Positions 1-4,684 of a DNA stretch of 6,101 nt are shown piece by piece. The notes under the pieces were generated by a model. That model did no database searches, was not told the DNA's origin, and was given only the letters and a program-made list of their open reading frames with translations. The first letter of the stretch is position 1. Every line of letters begins with the position of its first letter. The stretch is from Candidatus Cloacimonadota bacterium (GTDB lineage Bacteria; Cloacimonadota; Cloacimonadia; Cloacimonadales; JAIOQZ01). The position numbers and the translations under genes are program-made. The stretch is taken from assembly GCA_021106755.1 (NCBI GenBank), contig JAIOTM010000358.1, positions 1 through 6,101 of the forward strand, given 5' to 3'.

Positions 1-39
1 CAGCCCCGCCGCAGATAAGCGACAGAGCTATAATTTGAA

Positions 40-70
40 GAGAGGCGGAATATTCCGCCTCTCTTTTTTT
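40..70 (+). terminator. Strong intrinsic terminator of an upstream gene
   Basis: A perfect 11-bp inverted repeat (GAGAGGCGGAA, then TA, then TTCCGCCTCTC) is followed directly by seven T. In RNA the inner A-T pairs would open into a small loop. The T-tract lies on the + strand, so it ends transcription coming from the left edge. The gene it serves is outside the window apart from at most a few C-terminal codons (possible stops at 16-18 or 36-38). It insulates the repressor operon that follows. Confidence 0.93.
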
Positions 71-80
71 GAAACTGTTT

Positions 81-155
81 CAACCCGAAAGATACGTCGA
101 GTTGGGCAAGGCCTTTATTACCAATTGATTAAAGTTATCTGACGATTTCGGGTTG
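81..155. repeat. Long-range inverted repeat in the spacer upstream of the repressor operon
   Basis: CAACCCGAAA at 81-90 is the exact reverse complement of TTTCGGGTTG at 146-155. Inside it CGTC (95-98) can pair with GACG (141-144), giving 14 pairs broken by a small asymmetric loop. The right arm also sits as the loop of a local hairpin, GACGA (141-145) with TCGTC (156-160), followed by the T-rich stretch CTTTATTTTT (161-170). No convincing gene lies in 71-221. The role is unknown: structured RNA, protein site or remnant of a second terminator are all possible. Confidence 0.5.
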
Positions 156-221
156 TCGTCCTTTATTTTTGCAATTTGAAGATTCTGTGGGCTAAGAACA
201 AATAAAAAAGAAAAAAACTTC

Positions 222-250
222 TTGACGCATCCGTGCATAAAGCATATATT
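222..250 (+). promoter_or_regulatory. Sigma-70-type promoter of the GntR/ABC operon
   Basis: The -35 box TTGACG (222-227) and -10 box TATATT (245-250) are separated by exactly 17 bases; each matches consensus at 5 of 6 positions. An A-rich run (201-218) lies just upstream and could act as an UP element. Transcription would start near 257, inside the palindrome at 250-270, leaving a leader of about 30 bases before the repressor start codon. Confidence 0.85.
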
Positions 251-270
251 GTATATATAAGATATATACA
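250..270. promoter_or_regulatory. Perfect palindrome, probable operator of the GntR repressor
   Basis: TGTATATAT (250-258), spacer AAG, ATATATACA (262-270): a perfect 9-bp inverted repeat. It begins on the last base of the -10 box and covers the expected start of transcription, so a bound protein would block RNA polymerase. GntR-family operators are usually palindromes with GT in the left and AC in the right half-site, as here. Binding by the protein encoded 18 bases downstream, hence autorepression, is inferred from position and family habit, not shown. Confidence 0.7.
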
Positions 271-287
271 GCGAAGCGGAGATACTT

Positions 288-662
288 ATGAAGATTTTAA
301 TCTCGAATGCTGATGCGTCACCAATCTACGAGCAGATTGTCTCGCAAATACGAGCGCACATATTAACCGGACGGCTTAATGAAGGCGATTTACTGCCTTC
401 GATACGCAAATTGGCGCGGGAACTGCAAATCAGCGTAATAACTACCAAGCGTGCCTACGAGGAACTGGAACGAGCTGATCTTATAGATACCGTAACAGGA
501 AAGGGAACCTTTGTTTCCAGCCAGAACCCGGAATTCCTGCGAGAAAAACAGTTGAAGCTGGTAGAAGATAAGCTTTCCGAAGCGGTGGAAGAAGCCCGGA
601 TAATGGGCATTGGCACCGGAGAAATGATTAATATGCTGAAACTACTCTACGAGGAGGAGTAA
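288..662 (+). CDS. GntR-family transcriptional repressor, YtrA subfamily
   Basis: This 124-residue protein is a DNA-binding regulator, probably a ligand-responsive repressor of its own operon. Residues 11-78 form the GntR winged helix-turn-helix: helix-turn-helix around 36-66 (LPSIRKLARELQISV, then TTKRAYEELE) and the wing around 68-76 (TVTGKGTFV). The remaining 45 or so residues form a short, mostly helical tail. This fits the YtrA subfamily, whose members are about 120-130 residues long and lack the large ligand domain of the FadR, HutC or MocR types. The start has GGAG at 278-281 with 6 bases of spacing. The stop TAA shares one base with the ATG of the ABC ATPase, so the two are translationally coupled. 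In known YtrA systems the regulator sits next to an ABC transporter and responds to cell-wall-active antibiotics or similar stress. The inducer here cannot be read from sequence. Confidence 0.95.
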   Translation: MKILISNADASPIYEQIVSQIRAHILTGRLNEGDLLPSIRKLARELQISVITTKRAYEELERADLIDTVTGKGTFVSSQNPEFLREKQLKLVEDKLSEAVEEARIMGIGTGEMINMLKLLYEEE

Positions 663-1534
663 TGAAATACATCGTGCAACTGGAAAATGTAGCGAAACAC
701 TATCCTGCTTTTTCCCTGAAATCAATAAACTTCAATCTGGCTCAAGGTTATTTAACCGGGCTGGTTGGTCCCAATGGAGCAGGTAAGACTACATTGATTA
801 AGCTACTCATGAGCTTGCTTTTACCAGATAGCGGAGAGGTTTGCTTATTCGGAAAAACTTACAGTAACGCTGAAAAACAGATAAAAGAACGTATCGGGTT
901 TGTTTACGAAACTCCGCACTTCTATGATGAATTTAATCTTGATACAATCGCCGGAATTATAGCTCCGTTTTACTCGCAATGGGATAAGATAATATATAAG
1001 AAGCTACAACAGGATTTCGATTTGAATCCGAAAGCGAAATTTGGGAAACTCTCGAAGGGAGAACGCACTAAGTTCGCGCTCAATGTCGCACTTTGTCACC
1101 ATGCCGAGTTGTTAGTATTAGACGAACCGACTGCCGGATTAGACCCGGTGTTTCGGCGGGAGTTATTGGAGTATTTTGGGGGCTTAATCAGCGAAGGTGA
1201 TACTACAATACTGATTGCTACACACATAACTTCGGATTTAGACCGAACCGCCGACTATGTTACGATGATTTCGGGGGGAGAAATCGTTTTATCAAGTGAA
1301 AAAGACAGACTGCTTGAGGACTACAAAATCATTAAAGGCGGAGTAGAGTTAGAGAAGTACAAGAATTACTTCATTGGTTACCGGCAAAACGAGTTTGGAA
1401 TAGAAGCTCTTGTTAACGGAGCATCATCCATAATAGAAATTGGTGTTGATAACGATGTTGTGTTAGAGAAGCCTACGCTTGAGGATATCCTCTTCTATAC
1501 TTCGAGCAGGAAAACGGGAGGCAAAAATGAGTAA
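662..1534 (+). CDS. ABC transporter ATP-binding protein (ABC-2 exporter type)
   Basis: This 290-residue cytoplasmic ATPase would power export through the permease encoded next. Motifs in order: Walker A GPNGAGKT at residues 36-43; a Q-loop region (FVYETPHFY, 80-88) with Glu83 where Gln is usual; signature LSKGE at 130-134 instead of LSGGQ; Walker B LLVLDE at 150-155; D-loop GLDP at 159-162; and the H-loop His188 (ATHIT). All residues needed for hydrolysis are present. The degenerate Q-loop and LSKG signature recur in ATPases paired with small ABC-2 permeases and YtrA-type regulators. Residues after about 215 form a C-terminal extension typical of this group. GAGGAGGAG at 651-659, at the end of the repressor gene, provides a very strong ribosome site. 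The end overlaps the permease start by 8 bases. The substrate is unknown; a drug, antimicrobial peptide or other toxic compound is the family expectation. Confidence 0.96.
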   Translation: MKYIVQLENVAKHYPAFSLKSINFNLAQGYLTGLVGPNGAGKTTLIKLLMSLLLPDSGEVCLFGKTYSNAEKQIKERIGFVYETPHFYDEFNLDTIAGIIAPFYSQWDKIIYKKLQQDFDLNPKAKFGKLSKGERTKFALNVALCHHAELLVLDEPTAGLDPVFRRELLEYFGGLISEGDTTILIATHITSDLDRTADYVTMISGGEIVLSSEKDRLLEDYKIIKGGVELEKYKNYFIGYRQNEFGIEALVNGASSIIEIGVDNDVVLEKPTLEDILFYTSSRKTGGKNE

Positions 1535-2243
1535 GATTCTAATGAAGAATATGAAAATCTTCTGGATTACAAGTAAAAACCCCTGGCTCTGGGTTGTGCA
1601 GTTGCTCTACTTCATAGTTTTCAAAAAATTCTTAGGTGAAATGGGGTCAGATAATATTATACTGGGATTTCTCTTTGCCGTAACCTGGATAACCAATTCG
1701 GAGACAGTTGATTCTCGTAATAAAATGGAAGAAATTTATTTCAGTCTGGGCATTACCCGGAAAGAAATTGTTCGTGCTGGCTTTTTCTTTTCCCTGATAA
1801 TAACCGCGTTAGGGCTGGTTTACCTTAATTTACTCAATTTGCTGCTAATAGCAGTTCATCCTGTAGCGACATGGCTACCAGTTGGTTCAATAATGCCATT
1901 CAGAGAGATTTATTCTGTTTTTCTTATGATAGGCTTGGCTATGATTGCTCAGAATTACTTTGAAGTCAGGTATGACCCATTTACAGGAAACAAACTTCTT
2001 ACCTTTGGAAGCGTAGTGATAACAGTCAGCATATCGTTCTTTGGACTTCCTGCTGTAATTTATCATCTGTGGAAGGGATATGTGGATACATCTGATACTG
2101 CATCCATATTCATGTATGTTCGGCATGCAGTGGACATACTTGGACACCCAACACCGTTTTTCATTACGCTGGCGTTTCTGGTGATAGGGCTTACTGTTGT
2201 GTTACTTCTTTGCGAGAAAGCAATATATAAGAGGGAGTTGTAA
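1527..2243 (+). CDS. ABC-2-type permease subunit
   Basis: This 238-residue integral membrane protein is the probable channel partner of the ATPase encoded just upstream. Six hydrophobic segments are visible near residues 19-36, 43-56, 84-110, 128-144, 157-181 and 209-229, the usual number for an ABC-2 permease, so the transporter would contain two copies. Between segments 2 and 3 lies SLGITRKEIVRAGFF (73-87), resembling the 'LP(V/I)SR(K)xIV' element often seen there in ABC-2 permeases. I chose the ATG at 1527 because GGGAGG (1516-1521) stands 5 bases before it; an in-frame ATG at 1479 would add 16 residues deep inside the ATPase gene without a matching ribosome site. The first 8 bases overlap the ATPase reading frame, a sign of coupled translation. 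The same promoter and operator should govern it. Sequence identity is too low by eye to name a specific family member. Confidence 0.92.
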   Translation: MSKILMKNMKIFWITSKNPWLWVVQLLYFIVFKKFLGEMGSDNIILGFLFAVTWITNSETVDSRNKMEEIYFSLGITRKEIVRAGFFFSLIITALGLVYLNLLNLLLIAVHPVATWLPVGSIMPFREIYSVFLMIGLAMIAQNYFEVRYDPFTGNKLLTFGSVVITVSISFFGLPAVIYHLWKGYVDTSDTASIFMYVRHAVDILGHPTPFFITLAFLVIGLTVVLLLCEKAIYKREL

Positions 2244-2252
2244 TCATTACTG

Positions 2253-2301
2253 AAAAGTGCAATGAAACTTTTGAGAATAAGCTTCAAATTGCTCTTTTCT
2301 A
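2253..2301 (+). terminator. Possible weak terminator between convergent genes
   Basis: Ten bases after the permease stop, AAAAGTGCAAT (2253-2263) can pair with ATTGCTCTTTT (2288-2298) with one T-T mismatch. Inside that, GAAACT and AGCTTC pair partly. The arm ends in CTCTTTTCT on the + strand, while the other strand reads a run of T from the left arm, so it might work weakly in both directions. The stem is A-T rich and imperfect, so the call is tentative. Confidence 0.4.
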
Positions 2302-2327
2302 TAGATTACAACCGAAGTGATTGCAAA

Positions 2328-2717
2328 TCAGCTCAGCATAAACATCATAGTATCGACCATGCTGAACACAATGCAGTTTTTTGAATATGCACCACGGTAA
2401 TAAATAGTATCAGGAACACCTTCGTCCGACACATGAATCACATAATAGTTTCCACGATTATACCATCGTACTTTATCTTGAAAGCTTAGTAGTTTGCCAT
2501 CTTCTTTGATTTTATGAATTGCACCAGAGAGATACAGTGCTTTAATCTTCTCCCGTAATTTATTGTTACTACCGGAAAATAGCTGTTGTGACGACCAACC
2601 ACGGTACTTCCTGATATTAAACACTTTCATAGAAACAATACAATAAATCATCAATTGAGAAAAAATCGATAACACTACAACACATGCAATTATTACAAGT
2701 AATTCATTAAGATTCAT
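2328..2717 (-). CDS. Small membrane-anchored protein of unknown function
   Basis: I do not recognise this 129-residue protein. One strong transmembrane segment covers about residues 5-29, with no basic residue before it and several after it (Lys31, Arg36, Lys37, Arg39). By the positive-inside rule the remaining 100 or so residues would face the cytoplasm. That part contains a basic stretch (NNKLREKIKALYL, 51-63) and an aromatic-rich half that looks like beta strands (WYNRGNYYVIHV, 85-96; DTIYYRG, 103-109). The gene is supported by the ribosome site GAGGTGG (2728-2722) four bases before the ATG and by its position 50 bases behind the propeller gene on the same strand, with no terminator between them. 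The two may be co-transcribed. Codon use is more A-T rich than in its neighbours. The N-terminal helix could instead be an uncleaved signal anchor with the domain outside. Confidence 0.72.
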   Translation of the reverse strand: MNLNELLVIIACVVVLSIFSQLMIYCIVSMKVFNIRKYRGWSSQQLFSGSNNKLREKIKALYLSGAIHKIKEDGKLLSFQDKVRWYNRGNYYVIHVSDEGVPDTIYYRGAYSKNCIVFSMVDTMMFMLS

Positions 2718-2767
2718 ATAACCACCTCTATTTCAAATTTCTGAATTCTTTAGTAAGTCAGGAAAAG

Positions 2768-3661
2768 CTATAATTTCAACAACTTTTCCATCGGAACAGG
2801 CATAATATCCGTCTGCTCGTTGGTGATAATAAGCTTGTCGCCGTCCCAGCAGATTGCTTCGCATTGCTTTGCTTTTATAGGCATCCATTGCACTTCTCCC
2901 CGGAACCAGTCGTCACCTTCTTCTACCGAGAAAACCCAGATAGCGGTGTAAGTAAGAACCGCGAGCTTTTTCCCGTCTGGTGTACAATCGGCAGCAGTAA
3001 CACTACCGAGAATATCAGCAGTAGAGAGCTTTGTTAAAGCGTTGTCTTCAAGTTGATGTTGCGTATCCATGCGGTACAGTACTGTACGGGTGTCAGCACG
3101 ATGCTTAGTTAGCAGGTAGATTTTGCCGTGGGCGGTAAAGAGAGCTTCGCAATCAAAATTGTTTGCTTCGGGAGGAAACTCCTTCTGCTCTGGATAATAG
3201 AACGGCAACTTTTTCCAGTAACGTGTTTTGGTTGTCGCCAATGGATGCGGTTCTTTAACGATATATAGAGCCAAATCGCGTCGCGTATTAGCGTTGTTTC
3301 CACACGCGCCGATAATCAGGTTGCCATCGTTATCAACAGCCATCTCCTCCCAGTCGATGTTAACCGCATCGGGGATATAGACTCCGCTGTATTTGTCCTT
3401 CCATTGAGGTTTAAGCGTTTTGCCGTCTATTGAAAATGGGAAAATCCGGGCATCATCTCCACTGTCGTTAAGCGTCCAGAAGACACCGTCAAACACACGA
3501 CTTTTTACAATCGCACTGGACTCGTTAATCTCTTTCATCTCGAAATTCGCGGAAGCTACCAACCTGACGGTATCAGCCTTCGGCACATTGAAAGTAACAA
3601 TTTCTTCAGCAGGTAGAAAAACCACAATCGCAAAGAAAACCAGTATAAAGTAATATTTCAT
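2768..3661 (-). CDS. Secreted beta-propeller-like protein
   Basis: This 297-residue protein begins with a signal peptide (Lys2, hydrophobic 4-17, possible cleavage after LPA at 16-18), so it is exported. The body resembles exported propeller proteins of bacteria that share an SG(I/L)xxSR...LWxxNDSG...DWEDIA...GDNxxxR pattern. Here it reads ESSAIVKSR (47-55), FWTLNDSG (61-68), IDWEEMAV (102-109), GNNANTRR (121-128) with a YIVKEP tail, DCEALF (170-175), TAADCTPDGK (222-231) and CEAICWDGD (267-275). The spaced acidic motifs at similar blade positions suggest a multi-bladed propeller; blade number and activity are not visible. Related families include phytase-like and SdiA-regulated propellers, but no enzymatic claim is justified. 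The ATG at 3659-3661 is chosen because AAGGAAG (3674-3668) lies 6 bases upstream and the signal peptide starts there; an upstream ATG at 3706 adds 15 polar residues in front. It shares its upstream region with the divergent prepilin-like gene. Confidence 0.88.
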   Translation of the reverse strand: MKYYFILVFFAIVVFLPAEEIVTFNVPKADTVRLVASANFEMKEINESSAIVKSRVFDGVFWTLNDSGDDARIFPFSIDGKTLKPQWKDKYSGVYIPDAVNIDWEEMAVDNDGNLIIGACGNNANTRRDLALYIVKEPHPLATTKTRYWKKLPFYYPEQKEFPPEANNFDCEALFTAHGKIYLLTKHRADTRTVLYRMDTQHQLEDNALTKLSTADILGSVTAADCTPDGKKLAVLTYTAIWVFSVEEGDDWFRGEVQWMPIKAKQCEAICWDGDKLIITNEQTDIMPVPMEKLLKL

Positions 3662-3682
3662 CTGATACTTCCTTTTTCCAGA

Positions 3683-3711
3683 ACAAATTGCCAAATAGAA
3701 TTTCACGTCAA
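3683..3711 (-). promoter_or_regulatory. Possible promoter of the propeller gene
   Basis: On the minus strand TTGACG (3711-3706) is followed after 17 bases by ATTTGT (3688-3683). The -35 box is good, the -10 box poor. The expected start near 3676 would leave only a short leader before the ribosome site at 3674-3668. Confidence 0.4.
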
Positions 3712-3830
3712 GTTTTTCCTATTCAAATGAAAAACAGGCACATCCGAAAAAACAGATAATGTGTAATTTGCACCCGGACGTTCATATTGCCGTAAATTGG
3801 TTATCTTCGAAAGACAAGCAGTAAAAACCA

Positions 3831-3859
3831 TTGACAAAAAAAAGAAGTTTCTCTTGTTT
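3831..3859 (+). promoter_or_regulatory. Possible promoter of the prepilin-like gene
   Basis: A perfect -35 box TTGACA (3831-3836) is followed by an A-rich 17-base spacer and TTGTTT (3854-3859), a poor -10 box. Its distance to the ribosome site at 3893 is suitable. The remaining part of the divergent region 3662-3901 holds no other clear signal. Confidence 0.4.
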
Positions 3860-3901
3860 GAAAGAAAAAGTGTCCATTGCAGTTGCATTAATGGAGGAGA
3901 A

Positions 3902-4354
3902 ATGACCGAAGAAACAAAAAACAGAGTGGTAAAAAAATTCTCACTCATAGAATTACTGATGATTATAATGGTTGTGGGTATTATCTTTACCCTGATAATA
4001 CCTATTTCACGCGACAATAAACGCCGGGGCTTGCTTGAAGAAGCCATGCACAATGTTCAGGTTATCAAGTACCATAACGAGTTGTTCAAGAACAATCCTG
4101 ACCTGGGTGATGGCGACTACGCGGGTGATATTGAACAGCTTAATCTGAATTTTATAAGTGAATACATAGAGCCTGTATATTTTACTTACTCGCTCACCGA
4201 CACAACCATCGTTGCTGAAATAACCGATGCCTTTGCAAAGACACAGAGCGGGGAAGACGCCCTTAAAGTTGTCTATACTTTACCGGGTGGACCTTGGACA
4301 GTCGAAGGTGGATTACGTGCCGAAAGTTTAATCAACCCGGATTGGTCGCCATAG
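3902..4354 (+). CDS. Type IV prepilin-like / pseudopilin-like protein with atypical cleavage site
   Basis: This 150-residue protein has the layout of a type IV pilin or type II secretion pseudopilin: a short basic leader (residues 1-12), then FSLIELL (13-19) opening a hydrophobic helix to about residue 34, then a soluble domain. Glu17 is the conserved Glu5 of mature pilins and Phe13 the usual +1 residue. The residue before it is Lys12, whereas prepilin peptidase normally needs Gly there, so processing is uncertain. The soluble part has a helical stretch (43-65) and a beta-rich C-terminal half; it has no cysteine and no obvious calcium loop. I chose ATG 3902 because GGAGGAG (3893-3899) precedes it closely and because the pilin leader then has normal length; an in-frame ATG at 3797 would add 35 residues spanning the promoter region. 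No other secretion or pilus genes are in the window. The next small ORF begins 76 bases after its stop with no terminator between. Confidence 0.85.
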   Translation: MTEETKNRVVKKFSLIELLMIIMVVGIIFTLIIPISRDNKRRGLLEEAMHNVQVIKYHNELFKNNPDLGDGDYAGDIEQLNLNFISEYIEPVYFTYSLTDTTIVAEITDAFAKTQSGEDALKVVYTLPGGPWTVEGGLRAESLINPDWSP

Positions 4355-4371
4355 AAAATAGCAGAAAAAAC

Positions 4372-4400
4372 TTGACAGGATTCTTTATATAAAGGAAATT
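4372..4400 (+). promoter_or_regulatory. Possible promoter for the small ORF / exporter leader
   Basis: A perfect -35 box TTGACA (4372-4377) lies 18 bases after the prepilin-like stop. At 17 bases spacing stands GAAATT (4395-4400), a poor -10 box. The spacer contains the perfect 12-bp palindrome CTTTATATAAAG (4383-4394), which could be an operator or could supply an A-T-rich melting region. The expected start near 4407 suits the ribosome site at 4421. Confidence 0.45.
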
Positions 4401-4430
4401 TTCAGCATTAAATAAAATACGGAGGTTTAT

Positions 4431-4532
4431 ATGGATATGACCGATGGAAATTATCAAGCATTGACAGCCATTTTTGTGCACCAGTTTGGTAGTAATCCAA
4501 GAAAGCGTCCGTGGGTGGATTTAATTATTTGA
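4431..4532 (+). CDS. 33-residue small ORF, possible leader peptide
   Basis: The ORF opens with ATG five bases after a perfect GGAGG (4421-4425) and ends at TGA 4530-4532. The product begins MDMTDGNYQALTAIF and ends PRKRPWVDLII; it is not recognised, has no signal peptide or transmembrane helix, and carries a basic patch (Arg24-Arg26). It stands alone between a strong -35 box and a strong terminator 19 bases after the stop. This suggests either a free-standing small protein or a regulatory leader peptide for the ABC exporter downstream. Codons 26-28 (Arg-Pro-Trp) contain the RNA segment that can pair with the terminator. The transcript could also simply be the 3' end of the prepilin-like transcript. 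The evidence for translation is the ribosome site only. Confidence 0.5.
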   Translation: MDMTDGNYQALTAIFVHQFGSNPRKRPWVDLII

Positions 4533-4560
4533 CACAGTGTAATATATTTCTGCCGCGGAC
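4507..4560 (+). promoter_or_regulatory. Candidate antiterminator pairing
   Basis: GTCCGTGG (4507-4514, inside the small ORF) can pair with CCGCGGAC (4553-4560, the 5' arm and first loop bases of the terminator): seven Watson-Crick pairs and one G-U. The two structures exclude each other, as expected for a transcription attenuator in which ribosome position on the small ORF decides the outcome. Eight-base complementarity can arise by chance, so the call rests on context as much as on pairing. Confidence 0.35.
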
Positions 4561-4581
4561 TCAGTGCCGCGGCTTTTTTTT
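4552..4581 (+). terminator. Strong intrinsic terminator after the small ORF
   Basis: GCCGCGG (4552-4558) pairs perfectly with CCGCGGC (4567-4573) around an 8-base loop and is followed by eight T (4574-4581). It ends transcripts carrying the prepilin-like gene and the small ORF. It lies 104 bases before the exporter start, so it may also be the attenuator of that gene. Confidence 0.93.
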
Positions 4582-4611
4582 ACCTTTCAATTAGCCACGG
4601 CAAGAATTAAG

Positions 4612-4622
4612 GCACATTGTGC
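4612..4622. repeat. Short palindrome upstream of the exporter
   Basis: GCACA, central T, TGTGC: a perfect 5-bp inverted repeat 11 bases before the -35-like element at 4634. It could be a half-size regulator site, but it is short enough to occur by chance. Confidence 0.25.
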
Positions 4623-4633
4623 TAAAACCAAAC

Positions 4634-4662
4634 CTGACCTTTTGCGTTAAAACAGATATATG
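4634..4662 (+). promoter_or_regulatory. Possible separate promoter of the ABC exporter
   Basis: CTGACC (4634-4639) and TATATG (4657-4662) are spaced by 17 bases, each matching consensus at 4 of 6 positions. Start of transcription would be near 4669, just before the ribosome site AAGGA (4673-4677). If active, the exporter would not depend on read-through of the terminator at 4552-4581. Confidence 0.35.
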
Positions 4663-4684
4663 GAACATTTATAAGGAAAGAAAG

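Noticed and set aside
1..38. C-terminal tail of an upstream gene
   Set aside because: Two frames give short tails ending at 16-18 or 36-38 and nothing in the sequence decides between them, so no coding feature is listed; only the terminator proves a gene upstream.
1479..1526. Upstream in-frame start of the permease
   Set aside because: It has no suitable ribosome site and lies deep inside the ATPase gene; the ATG at 1527 has GGGAGG at good distance.
1887..2287. Two minus-strand ORFs inside and after the permease gene
   Set aside because: Both lie opposite a well-supported membrane protein gene, lack ribosome sites and encode no recognisable domain.
2318..2330. Short hairpin TGATT-GCA-AATCA at the stop of the small membrane gene
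   Set aside because: A five-pair A-T-rich stem without a T-tract on the relevant strand; too weak to call a terminator.
3662..3706. Upstream start of the propeller protein
   Set aside because: It would place 15 polar residues before a clear signal peptide, and the ribosome site AAGGAAG fits the ATG at 3661.
3797..3901. Upstream start of the prepilin-like protein
   Set aside because: The extension covers the likely promoter, and pilin leaders are short; GGAGGAG precedes the ATG at 3902.
3109..4053. Small ORFs opposite or out of frame with the propeller and prepilin-like genes
   Set aside because: They are out-of-frame shadows with low-complexity Ser/Lys-rich products and no start signals.
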